A DNA stretch of 64,000 nt from Cercophora sp. LCS_1 (lineage: Eukaryota; Ascomycota; Sordariomycetes; Sordariales; Lasiosphaeriaceae). The notes beneath the pieces are model-generated. The model was not told the DNA's origin. It worked only from the letters and a program-made list of their open reading frames with translations, and made no database searches. The position numbers were made by a program, and so were the translations under genes. Position 1 is the stretch's first letter; every line of letters begins with the position of its first letter. Where the stretch lies: assembly GCA_036250225.1 (NCBI GenBank), contig JAPZLL010000018.1:62001-126000 (forward strand). The letters run 5' to 3'. Shown here in pieces: positions 54,236 through 64,000 of this stretch.

Positions 54236-54972
54236 TCACTTCCTGCCAGGCGCCGATGCTGGCGTGGGCTTCTCTGCCGGTGCTGGCGTGAGCTTCTCTG
54301 CCGTCTTTGCACTCCTGCGCCGCACACACAGCCATGCACCCAGCCCAACAGCAAGCGTCGGGAGTCCAAAGCCAATTCCCACCCCGAGAGCAATCTTGTC
54401 CGACTGACTCAACCCACCGCCTCCGTCTGGGGTATAAGTGAAACCCCCCCCATATGTTGTGGCACTTGGCCCGACGATGGCGTTGGTGTACGTGGTGTTG
54501 CCGCTGACATCAACGCCATAGGTTTCAACACACTGTTTGACGTCCGCATCGTTGATAGCTGAGGATGTTAGCCACCTTTGTCCCCATTGGAGCTTCGGTT
54601 AAGCTCACCTTTCCAGTTTTTTGGGCATTTCTCCTTTAAACAGTCGATGTATTTTGTGGAGTTCCGAGTAACGCAAGAGCATTCCGTGGTTCCCATGCAT
54701 TTTGGGTCGCTCCACTCGAAAATGTGCTCTTCACATGTAGTGGCAGCCTACACGTACCAAGTTGTTAGCCGTTTCCCCTGACAGGATGTGTGCTAGACAG
54801 GGATGCTCAGGCCACGAACAAGGCAGTCAAGACGTGGGAGGGAAATCGTGGGAATAGCGTCCAGTGTGCTAGTTGTCTGTGTCTGCGTCTGCCCAAGGAC
54901 ACTGGTCGATAGTATCAAGAGGAGAGCGACAGCCCTGAAGCTAAAGAGCTTAGGCACGGGCGTTCGTTTCAT
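54236..54972 (-). CDS. CFEM-like secreted/membrane protein
   Basis: Joined complement(54236..54558, 54609..54747, 54799..54972), 211 residues. Signal peptide (AVALLLILSTSVLGQ) at ~15-30, then a Cys-spaced domain: DCLVRG, TTCEEHIF, DPKC, TTECSCVTRN, YIDCLKEKC, AINDADVKQC, which follows the CFEM-type spacing with one Cys fewer in the first pair. A Gly-rich linker leads to a transmembrane helix (KIALGVGIGFGLPTLAVGLG) and a short basic tail with two copies of EK(L/P)TPA. CFEM proteins sit at the cell surface and often bind haem iron or act as effectors or receptors. The first intron donor (GTCTAG) is weak. Confidence 0.75.
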
Positions 54973-56140
54973 GACTGGTAGTTATTTCCTTTGAGGGAAA
55001 GATTTGTGGCCATGTGGAGTTGTCTGCGACTTGGTCGGTAGAAGCGGCGTATTCTTACGTACGAAGGAGAGGAATGCGTCGTCGGCACATTTATAATCAG
55101 ACCTGTCCCTGTACCACGATAAGCCAGGCCGACAAGGGGCTGTGGTGAGATGCCACAATATCCAGTGAAGTCGCGGGTTTACGGGTAAATTGTTTCTCAT
55201 TCCAGCAACGAATGCGAGCCACTCAGTTTTCGGGCCTCGCATGCTTATCTGCGGCTGAGACAACTTGTGCGTATGTTCATCTGAATGCTTCGGATTCATT
55301 TGTAATGAGAGCAAATTGAAAAAGTGATCATCACGATCCGTCCTACTTATCGCCTCTCAGCTTATGCCACTGGGCAAGAGGATGTCACCATTAATCCCAA
55401 TGGATAAGGTACCTAGGTACTTGTAACTGGAGTTAAACCAGACCCATGGCCTAATCCCCACCCCCCTGTTACTGGCGCCGAAAGAACGCCACAAAGTTGG
55501 CTCCGACACGTCTTCTGCACGCTGCACAGTCATTGGAGCTTGCATGGTGAGAGGCGCAGTGTAAAGAGTTCCGGTTTTTGAATTGCTTCAATATGCGATT
55601 CCAGCCCGACGGGGAGTTGGGGTACAGCGGTTAAGAATGACTGGGCGTTACGGTACCCTCTCGTGGAGGTGATGTAGAGGCTCAGAGGAGAGGGGAAGGT
55701 ATGTTGTTATCGTCACTTATCTGGCAGATCAACAAGGGTATGATATTGTGATGACTGGGTACCATTTACGGCTATTGGAGTAATCGTAGCTGAGAGCCGT
55801 GATGGTCGATCTTGGGGTGATGATGCCATTCTGGGTTCGGTGTTTTATCAAGGACAGCGTCGTCGTCAACCAGTGGTCACGATTTTGAGTCAAGATGTCT
55901 CTTTGGTAAGTGCCTGGGCTGTCCACCAAGAGCAAGGCAATTTGTCACCATGTGGCTCTCGCCAAGGTCGCCACGAAGATCTATCAATGCAGTCTACCTA
56001 TATTCCTGGGGAACTTCCGTCTTGTCAAGACGAGGGCCTGAAGGGAGTCTCTATGTCTGAACAAAAGTGAAGGTAAAAGCACGCAGGTTGTCAACGGCTT
56101 CCTCCTCCCCGTATCAACCTACACCCGTTTGCATTGGGAA
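54973..56140. other. Intergenic gap
   Basis: 1.2 kb upstream of the CFEM-like gene and downstream of the C2H2-type gene. No gene found. Confidence 0.5.
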
Positions 56141-57364
56141 TCAGGCCATGTGGTCGCCCTGGAAACTGAACGGGTAACCTAACTGGGGAATCAATGGCCA
56201 TGCGGGAAAAGAATCGACTCCATCTATGCCATTCCCGGCGTACTGGGGTGCGGCGATCTGATATATGTCGCGTGGATTGACAAACGTGGCTGCCAATTGG
56301 GCGTTCTCTTGACTACCAATCGCTCGAGCCACTCGGGCTTCCTGAAAACCGTCACTCCTGCCGGGTGGCGAATGCCACTGGGGAGGGTCAGGAATCCTCG
56401 GAACGGCGTTCACCACGCGTGATGGGGCGGTGACACTAGCGCCTGGTGAGCCAGCCGTACTCGAACTAGGGCTAATCAATGACTGGAAAAGGGTTTTTGC
56501 CCGGCTGTCGAACCCATTCATGACCACGTCCACCGTAATTTGGGCATTGCAAAGGGGCGGCTCTGGTTTGGATGACGCGGCGGCCACTCGAGCCTGCTCC
56601 GCAAGCGCGTCCGTCATACCAGTCATAACCAACTTCGGAAGATCAGCGCGTAGCGAGTCGATGAACTGGCTCATCGCCGCTACAGAAACAGCTGCCGCGA
56701 CATCAGACTGGCAAGCCACTGGCTCCTCCACAACTGCCAACGGGAGGTCAACAGTTGCCACCAAGAAGCAAAACACGTACCACCAGGCTTGTGGGATTGT
56801 GCCGTAGAGAACATTGGCGCTCTCCCCGAGAAAGCCTGTGTGTGCGGAGAGTTCAAATTGAGACACACTTACATGGCGTTGCAGGTTGAGCTGCATCTGG
56901 GAAAATGGTGCCCCACATGTCGTACCATCGTGCCTCCTCGCTTGAGCCTGCTTGCGGTCGACGCCTCAGTATCCCCTCAGTCGCATCGCTGATGCCATAT
57001 TCCAAGACTGGAGGTATGGTTCCAACCGAGCTGCAACCGTCGTTGATCAGGTGATCCCGCAGGATTTCTTTGGCCTCAAAAACCATGTAGCATCGGACAC
57101 AGTGGATGTGTTTGTGCTTGCGATATATGTGCTCCCTGTGACACATGTGAGCAATGTCACCTGCGGTGCCAGACGATGGGGACAACGAAAGCCATACTTC
57201 ACTCGACGAACCTCACGGAACCCTCGCGAGCAGCGCGAGAAGCGACCTGGACTGGCCTTTTGGAACGGACAAGCCCACGGCAGTCTGGAAGACGAATCCT
57301 GAGAGAATCCAGCGCTTGGCCGCCCGGTGTTTGTCGCATTCTGCTCCAGTGTGGTGGTGTCCAT
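56141..57364 (-). CDS. C2H2-type fungal protein
   Basis: Proposed join complement(56141..56835, 56873..57135, 57198..57364), about 374 residues. N-terminal WACPFQKASPGRF, then REVRRVKEHIYRKHKHIHCVRCYMVF: a first unpaired finger element and a C2H2-like finger as in a widespread ascomycete family (CPF..., KEHLYRKH, C..C). RDHLINDG and EARWYDMWGTIFPD follow, the latter the typical end of the conserved block. The C-terminal ~230 residues (AAMSQFIDSLRADLPKLV) are variable. The 36-37-bp second intron is unusually short; an alternative acceptor 100 bp further also keeps frame, so the middle junction is open. Function is unknown. Confidence 0.62.
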
Positions 57365-59076
57365 TGAGTGTTTGGTGCTGGAGGGACTCTGTGCCCACCA
57401 AAATTGCCAGACGCTATCCGTGTCGGTTTTCTCATAGACAAAGATGTGGAGGGGTGGTAACTGATGCACAGAAGCGAGCCCGCCTGTAATGGCGAGATTT
57501 GGCGGTTCGGGCGAACTGGGTAAAGCGGTGTGCTGTCCGCTGCACTGCTTGAGACCGCGCAGCATGGGAACGCGCGTGAGGGGGCATTCCCGTCCTCGTC
57601 CAATAAGCCCTGGGTGTCCGGCGTCCGGGTCCGGGTGGGCATGGGCCCAAGCCACACCCCCTCCCCCCTGTGAGGTATGGGGTCACGTGCAAAGACTGGG
57701 CACTTTGGCCTTGAAGAGTTTCTTGCATCCCACCGGCGCTTGTCGACCTGCCCAGGGTGCCAGGCAAACGTGGGGGCGCGAGAGGGCGGGAAGTTGGGCG
57801 CTGTGGCGTCCAATCATAAACTAGACATCGAACCATTGTCGCATGGCTTGATCGAACCCCGACGTTTGGAATCGATCAAGGGAGTCTTTGGAAAATCGAA
57901 GAGAACAAAAGCCAGTTTGCGCCGAGCCTCCCGGAACTAGATGATGTTAGATTGCTCGGAATATCGTCGTGGGTGCAAGAGATGTGGGAAGCACTAACCT
58001 GTTGTTCGCCAATGCGATATGGACGTTTCCACGAGGATCTCACCATAGTTGTCAAGCTCATGGCGGGGTTGGCACCCTTCAAGGACCTCCGTCGTTTGCT
58101 GCGAAGCTCATGGGAACTCCCACAGGTAGTCGCCCGCCCTCAAGGGTGTCCACCATAGGATAGTCTGTTGTTGTATGTCCTGGTGGCGGAAGTTGAAGTG
58201 AGAAATCGGGTGCACTGCTCGAAAATGCTAACATCAACATCAGCGACGACGGCAGGCATAGCGATGATAGAACAATACCTCACCTGAGTTTTCCCAGCAG
58301 ACTGTCTATCCTTCTGAAGTGAAACTGAGGAGAGCTTTGACAGGGAGAACCAGAGCTTTGGGGACCAAAACCTTCGCACTCGAGACCTCCAAGATATAAG
58401 GACCTGCAAACTTGACGAGGAAGAGCCCACATCCGCGCACTATGTGTTCTCTCTGGCGCGGAACTTCCCGGTGGATCTGCCGTTTCGAGCGTCTAACCCA
58501 TGCATGGCGCCGGAGTTGCGGATTTTACCGTGAGTGACTCGACGGAATATACCGCCTTTCAGCCCTACGAAGCGATCCGGGAATACTCTCTGACGGGGCC
58601 GGACTGAGAACCTGACGCTCCAAGACGGTTTATTCCGTCGTTGCAGCCATCGCCTACGTGTGGCTGGGTGGAACCCGCTGAGTTGTCTGATTGGTTGGTC
58701 GCAGCCGCGCGTTCCGAGCTCTGTGCGTTCCCCTTTCCCCCTGTTCACGGCGCATTACAACTTGCGCATTACAGTTTAGGCATTCGCAGGCTTTTTGGCC
58801 ATGCCCTACCCCGCAAGGCCCGTTGCCCCAAGAATGACAGCTCGGGGAAGGGGGACTCCGGAATATGGCTGCTCGATACTTCGCGCACCTGGTACGCAAG
58901 TTCCGGCAGAACACGCCGAGCAAAATAAAGATGAGCTCATCAGGTCTATCAAAGAAGGCTTTACAATCGAGCACCCATGAGCACATGGATGGGGAAAGGG
59001 AGTTTCCTTCGTACGCAGTACAACTACAAACAGCAGAACGAAGATTCTTGAGAAGATGCAAAAAAGTATTTTATCT
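57365..59076. other. Intergenic gap
   Basis: 1.7 kb. Long overlapping frames on both strands (57432-57836, 58440-58748) show no family resemblance and are not called. Confidence 0.45.
59060..59065 (-). terminator. Pol III terminator of tRNA-Ser
   Basis: A run of six T on the minus strand, 12 nt past the tRNA 3' end. Confidence 0.8.
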
Positions 59077-59158
59077 CGACGTGGGCCTGATTCGAACAGA
59101 CGCTCCCGAAGGAACAAGATTTCGAGTCTTGCGCATTAGACCACTCTGCCACCACGCC
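59077..59158 (-). tRNA. tRNA-Ser(CGA)
   Basis: 82 nt, no intron. The 5' end GGCGTGG pairs with 3' CCACGTC (one G-U). A box TGGCAGAGTGG and B box GTTCGAATC are intact. The anticodon loop CTCGAAA is closed by AAGA/TCTT and gives CGA, decoding UCG. A long variable arm (TTCCTTCGGGAG) is the hallmark of tRNA-Ser. Confidence 0.95.
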
Positions 59159-59315
59159 TTTGACGTTTCGTAACTCCGAAAAAAACTACCCCATCCCGTG
59201 AATTCGAAAGACTAGAGTTACTACAGTGGATATCCTGACAGGATCCCGCCATTTCCTTGGCGTTTTTGTTTTCTCTCGGAGAAGGCAAGCACCCAGTCGT
59301 AATTTTCCTTGATGC

Positions 59316-62089
59316 CTATACGATATTCACCCGAAACGTTCTCCCGTCAATGTTGAAACCAGAAACAATACTCTTCGGCCACGTTGAATCTGCTGCTAGA
59401 TGGTCGATTATGTCGACCTCGCGCAACACCATTGCCGTTTCTGATTCCCCGGTCTCGCTCGAGATATAAGAAAGCCCCTTCAGGACCTCGTACAGGTTCG
59501 TTCCTCTCCCGAATTTCCCAAGTTTCGCCCGGGTGCACGTTAGGTCCGAAGAATTGGGGGTTGCTGGCTGCTCGGCACGCGGGGTGGACCACCGCCAACG
59601 CCTCGTAAGGCGAATTTTGCGAAACTCAAAGAGATGCTCGAGCATGGGGATACTCTGGGCAGCTTCCAGCTGATCTGCATCAAGAGCGACCACAAGAGTG
59701 TCCCTGTCATCCCCGCTCGCTTTGGGGAGCTGCACCTTACAGCCCCGCTGCTGAAGAAAGAGCGTGTATGTTTCGAGGAATCCGGGTCCCTTGCCTCTGT
59801 CTTCGTCCAGAAGTCCCTGAAAGGCTCGGATCATATCCCATGGGTAGAACATCGTCTTCTCGAGGCAGAGTGCGTCGATGCGCGGTTCGTCATGCCAGCC
59901 CACCTTTCTGCGTAAGAAACCCTTTACCTCGAGAATCTTAGTTGAGACGGCCCTCTGAAGAGCAGAAAGATAAAGAAAGTTGTTGAATCGGACGTCGGGG
60001 AACTTAATCCAAGTCTCACTGCTTGTGTTGTATGCGCGACGGGTCCAAAAGTCTCGGGGGGCCGCAAAGCATAAATGGCAAGCAGACCCAACCAACCTGT
60101 AGGTGCGATTTTGCGGCTGGATTTGTCGTAGTATGAGATAGATCAACGGACTTGAGTTGCCCTGGTCAAGGAGGAAAAGGTGGTCGAGCTCGGTAGACAG
60201 GACGCCGGGACGGTCGAGGGGGCTTTCCGTGACAAGATACGCAAACGGTGTCCGAAGTTGATCCTTTGCCCCCGGGATTTCGAAGACTTTGGGCCCAGAA
60301 TTGCCCTTGGCCGGATGCAGAGGAGGGACCAAGGTTGGCACGACGGAGAATTTGAAAAGATGGGATAGGTTAATGGACAGAGACCCAGTCCCCGAATCGA
60401 CCGCGGCATCCTTGAACCATGGTAACTCCTTATAGGCCCTGCCATCGTACTCCTCATCAATTGGCTTATCGAAATATTCGGGAGGGACGCCAGTATCGTA
60501 CGGCCAATCCGCAATTTCTTGGTCTTGTTGGAGTTCGTAGTCGGCCCGCCAGGCCCTGGATTCCGGGCTGACGTGGAGGGGCGTGTACATGTCCGTGCAG
60601 AAGGGAGAAGCTGATTTGTCCAAGTGTGATAGACTGCGGTACTGCCAGGCTACCCCTTGCTTTCGCCTAGCTTCAGATAAAGCCGCACCATTTTGGTAGA
60701 TCTGCCGTTCAAGGTTGAGAATCAGGTCTTTCCTCCAACTATCCGTCGGAATCCAGGATTTCCAATGGTCTCTTGTCGTCCAGTCGGGCAACCACGAGAG
60801 GCTGGTCTCGTGAGCCCCCAGAACACCCGCTGAATGATAAAAAAGCTCGGTGCGCTTGAGACGCAACAACGTATAAGCAAAGATGCCGATGAAAACCTGA
60901 AGCCGGGAGAGAGAATAGTTTGGCTGGAGGTCGTGGGCGCCACTCTTTGCAGTGTCGACTTGGCCAAGGAGGGCTAAAACACCAAAGATTTGGTCTCTTG
61001 GGTCTGTGCAGTCGGAACGAAACGTCTCCCGCATCACCTGAAAGATATCTCTGTCTCTGGCCTGGCCGGATGCAATATGGGCTATCCAGGCATTCCTTGC
61101 TGTGAGCTGGTTTCTCCAATACCCGTCCTTTGCTGTGTCCCGATCCGCCACCAGTTCAAAGTTGCGAATGGGGATGGAGACTTGGCGGGGGAGAACCAGC
61201 TCTTGGATGATCCATACCCGCCCAAAATATCTTCTCTCGAGCAGGTTGTAAAAGTCTTGAGCATACTGACTTGCGGCGAATTCTAATTTCTGCTTTTGCG
61301 GGTATCGATGTGGCTCCGGAAGCGGCACAAGGTCCTCGCCCAGGTGCACAACGACTTGGCTGCAATTGCGGTAAATGCGCGTCATTTTGGCGACTTGTTC
61401 GTCCCGCTCGGTTGTGTCGCTTTGGTTGATGCAGATGGCGTCGACCCAGATCAGCCTTAGCCCTCTCCACGGACGGAGGGCGCGCAACACTATTCAATCG
61501 AAATTAATAAAGCCCACATGGCGAACTTGTGAAACTCACTGGACCAGCAGTTCTTTGTGATCAGCAAAAGGTCCCAAAACGGGCCGACGAAGAGAGGGCA
61601 CGTGGCGGAGCTGTCCCCGTCTTCGCCACCCCAGGCGTAAGAAACAGCCTCGTAATCGGGATAGCGCTCATAGTTGTGAGTTTCCAACTCCACGTGGATA
61701 GGTAGGGTATTGTCGGAGGTGCCTGGTAGACAGACCAGCCGGAACTCGTCAGGTTTCAAACGATTACCGTGGATGATTGCGGGAAGCGAGGGTGTGCAAC
61801 CACCCTCAGCGGCCGAATCACCACTTTCCGGCGGTTTGCAAACTTTCCCATGGCTGTCTTCGACGCCTCCCAGTGTCGCTGAAACATATGGAACGCTCGA
61901 CGGCCAGTAGAGATTGAGCTGTCCTGGTTTCTCGTCAGGCGGGAAAGGCGGGGATGCGCTGCTATCTCGTTTCTGTGAGGCCAGGCCGGCAACATCGGGG
62001 ACGGCACCGCACGTCGCGCACTTTGGGTTTGAGTCGGCTTGTACCGTGACGCTTGGCGACTGGCACGTCGTGAGATGCCATCGACTCAT
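59316..62089 (-). CDS. HET-domain protein, long form
   Basis: Joined complement(59316..61489, 61540..62089), 907 residues; the intron splits a Ser-Met junction just before the HET core. A CXXC leader (PKCATCGAVPD) starts the protein. Core: YEAVSYAWGGEDGD (~145-158), LRLIWVDAICINQSDTTERD, KMTRIYRNCSQVVVHLGE, RRYFGRVWIIQELVL (~310). Then TDPRDQIFGVLALLG and SLSWLPDW. The C-terminal ~500 residues, without the usual VGECY module, are novel to me; they include EYFDKPIDEEYDGRAY and a WIKFPDVRFNNFLYLSALQ stretch. Met 62089 is the first in-frame ATG. Confidence 0.9.
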
Positions 62090-62600
62090 TATGGGAGTGA
62101 CTGATGTCGAGCACGTGTTGCGCAAGTTGAGGATCTCGTTCGTTTGAACCCGGAGTGCGGGGAATCAATTGTGGCTTGCGAGATTGTAATCTCTGGCTGG
62201 TCAATGGCAAGCCGTCCTGTATGCAATATGCTTCTATGCAAGTACTGAGTCAGTCAACGGGTAGCTCAGCCTGCCTAGCCTCGACAAAACGCCAATTTCA
62301 GTTTCAACGAGGGTTTCGAAATTCACGTACGCATACGTTAGGTGGTGAAATGCCAAGCGTTTGCTGTTGGCTAGGTTTGGGTCATGCAGGGTCTTATTCA
62401 TCAACCAGCGGAGGGAGCAGATTTAAACTGGGAGCAAATGTCTTTTTGCGGCCCGGCACGCGAGTTGGTGGTGTTCTGGCCATGCGACCGGTCGTGCAAA
62501 CCGTTGCATTCCGCGGGATATCGTGGCTTCATCTCGAAGTTGGGCGTTGTCGAAGGCCGTACCTTGGAAGCGAAAGTGGATTTCTTGAACGACCAGAACC
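62090..62600. other. Intergenic gap
   Basis: No gene; upstream of the HET gene and downstream of the P450 pseudogene. Confidence 0.5.
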
Positions 62601-64000
62601 CTACGCCAGCTTTCTCTTCTCAATCCTTACCCAAAATCCCGACTGCACCAACATGCCAGTAAAATAGTTTTGAATCGGCCTCTCCACATCAACGACGGTA
62701 AACTCCCGTCTTCGCAAAACCTACATCATCGCCTGTTAGCACACGTTTGTCGAACCCCGGGGTGCCGCAAGTCGATGGATGGATGTACTCACTTCAAACA
62801 CTACCTTCCCCATCTCTACCATCGCAATCCCCCTCCCAAGACACCCCCACCGTCCCGAGGCAAACGCTAGTTCCACCACAGTCTCCATCCACGACAACTT
62901 CTCCTTGTCCGCCTTCAACCACCTCTCAGGACGAAAAACCTCACCATCCGCGCCAAACACCTCCCTGCTCCTTAGCACCGCGCACGCGCTCCAACAGACG
63001 TTTGTCCCTGCAGGGATGCGTACCCCACAAATAGTCGCGTCAGATTTGGAGACCCGGGGCATGATGCCGTGGATAGGAGGCCATATTCGAAGGGCTTCCT
63101 TGAGGGTAGCTTGGAGGAGAGGGAGGGAGCGGGTCTCAGCGTCGGTGATGACAGGGGAGGAGATGGAGCCGTTTGAGAGGGCGGTAGTGATTTCGGAGAT
63201 GAGGGCGAAGTAGAGAGACGGAGAGGTGATAATGTGGGCTAGGGCGGTCCGGATTGTGCAGGCGGTGGTGTCAGAGCCGGCGATTCTGAAAGGGGTTGAG
63301 TAAGGAGGAATTGGGTAAGGAGAGATTCTGGCATTATGGGGCCAAGGAAACGTACACTTGGAGGACGGCTTCTGCTTCGGCGGTGCGTTGGTTCACGCCG
63401 TGTTTGATGAAGAACCAAGTATATCAGGGGCTTCAATCTTGCCGGGTCCGAACCGCTTCGCCACGAAGGCCTTGGCGATCCTATGGTTCTGTGTTAGTCG
63501 CTCCGTGTCGCGATATCGCTGATCAAGGGGGAGAAAGGAGTAGTACGTACTCGATCAACTTCCTCAACCCAACGGGATCCCTCGCCGAGGGCATGACAAG
63601 GCGCCTCAAGAGTCGCGACTGTAACAAGTCGATGACCAAAGGACGCATCGCAATGACCTACATCATCGGTAACGAGGCCTCGGATTGCTCGATGTAATGC
63701 CACTGATCAGCATCACCATCGAGAAATCCCAGAGTCTCGCCAAAGGCAATTTGCCCACTGATATCAAGGGCCACGAACTAGATCTTGCGAGCCAAATCAC
63801 ATGGCCGGTACTCGGTCTCGGTAGAGATGTGTTTCTCATCAATTAGCTTGGAAAGGCGTATGATGCCCGCGTCAACTGTCTCATGGATGCCTACGACACC
63901 CCTCCCACTGTAGCCGGGGGCGAACTTTGCCCTGTAGGCGACCCGGTCATCATCACCACACATGGAAATCAGCGTGTCATTTGGCGGGTCCAGTCTGAAA
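62601..64000 (-). pseudogene. Cytochrome P450, 5'-truncated and disrupted
   Basis: The C-terminal half is clear: I-helix AGSDTTACTIRTA, ExxR helix (KEALRIWP), FRPERWL, haem loop FASGRWGCLGRGIA with the Cys ligand, and a last exon ending RIEKRKLA (62601..62720; preceding exon 62793..63285). Upstream the reading is broken: TAG at 63778-63780 after CDLARKI, where the family has Gln (KxQY-type), a second TAG at 63658-63660 after EASLPMM, and a one-base loss near 63409 before FIKHGVNQRTAEAEAVLQ. The pattern matches fungal benzoate/pisatin-type P450s. The 5' end lies outside the window. Not functional as it stands. Confidence 0.85.

Noticed and set aside
57432..57836. Minus-strand frames upstream of the C2H2-type gene
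   Set aside because: Pro/Arg-rich, mutually overlapping and without family features; not needed for the finger domain, which starts after 57364.
63494..63703. 70-codon minus-strand frame inside the P450
   Set aside because: It is the shadow of the P450 frame that contains the second TAG.
63658..63780. A-to-I editing rescue of the P450
   Set aside because: Besides two TAGs there is a frameshift near 63409, which editing cannot repair.
1..64000. CRISPR arrays, rRNA, replication origins, insertion sequences with transposase
   Set aside because: No regularly spaced repeats, rRNA motifs or transposase frames were seen.

Overview
The window is from a filamentous ascomycete (Pezizomycotina, probably a Sordariomycete; species not resolved). 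Short GT-AG introns of about 45-70 bp with CTAAC/CTGAC-type branch sites, HET-domain proteins, a LaeA-like methyltransferase, a CFEM-like protein and fungal DUF families all point there. No prokaryotic replicon signals or CRISPR arrays were seen. Exon structures below were joined by hand from splice sites and reading phase; there is no transcript evidence.

Layout. 1-6009: the 3' part of a DUF3176-like gene carrying an in-frame TAG, an F-box-like gene, and a nine-exon AAA+ ATPase. 6430-17000: a DUF7708-like gene, two HET genes, a LaeA-like methyltransferase and a Thr-rich protein. 17100-24205: a plastic segment with an orphan divergent gene pair flanked by two related direct repeats, then broken MYND, phosphotransferase and HET fragments packed together. 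24368-31849: an alpha/beta-hydrolase-NACHT-ankyrin NLR divergent from a second AAA+ ATPase. 32180-46937: four more HET loci (one a pseudogene), a tandem pair of small PPxY membrane proteins, a secreted preproprotein and a short CorA-like gene. 47596-64000: an unknown gene, a tRNA-Phe pseudogene, an overlapping MazG / GIY-YIG-DUF2075 gene pair of bacterial style, a PEP-mutase family enzyme, a flavin monooxygenase, a CFEM-like protein, a C2H2-type gene, a tRNA-Ser(CGA), a HET gene and a degenerate cytochrome P450.

Taken together this looks like an allorecognition/immunity island. Eight HET loci (six intact, two broken) lie within about 54 kb with one NLR and two AAA+ ATPases. Each ATPase sits head-to-head with a STAND-type or STAND-associated gene (DUF7708-like in one case, the NLR in the other), a repeated layout that suggests two-gene modules. 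Gene decay is common: several otherwise readable genes carry TAG or TAA where Gln is a plausible ancestral codon, and others are truncated or frameshifted. The most unusual locus is the 11-bp-overlapping MazG / GIY-YIG pair, which looks like a bacterial operon moved into a fungus and cut exactly at the ATPase P-loop.
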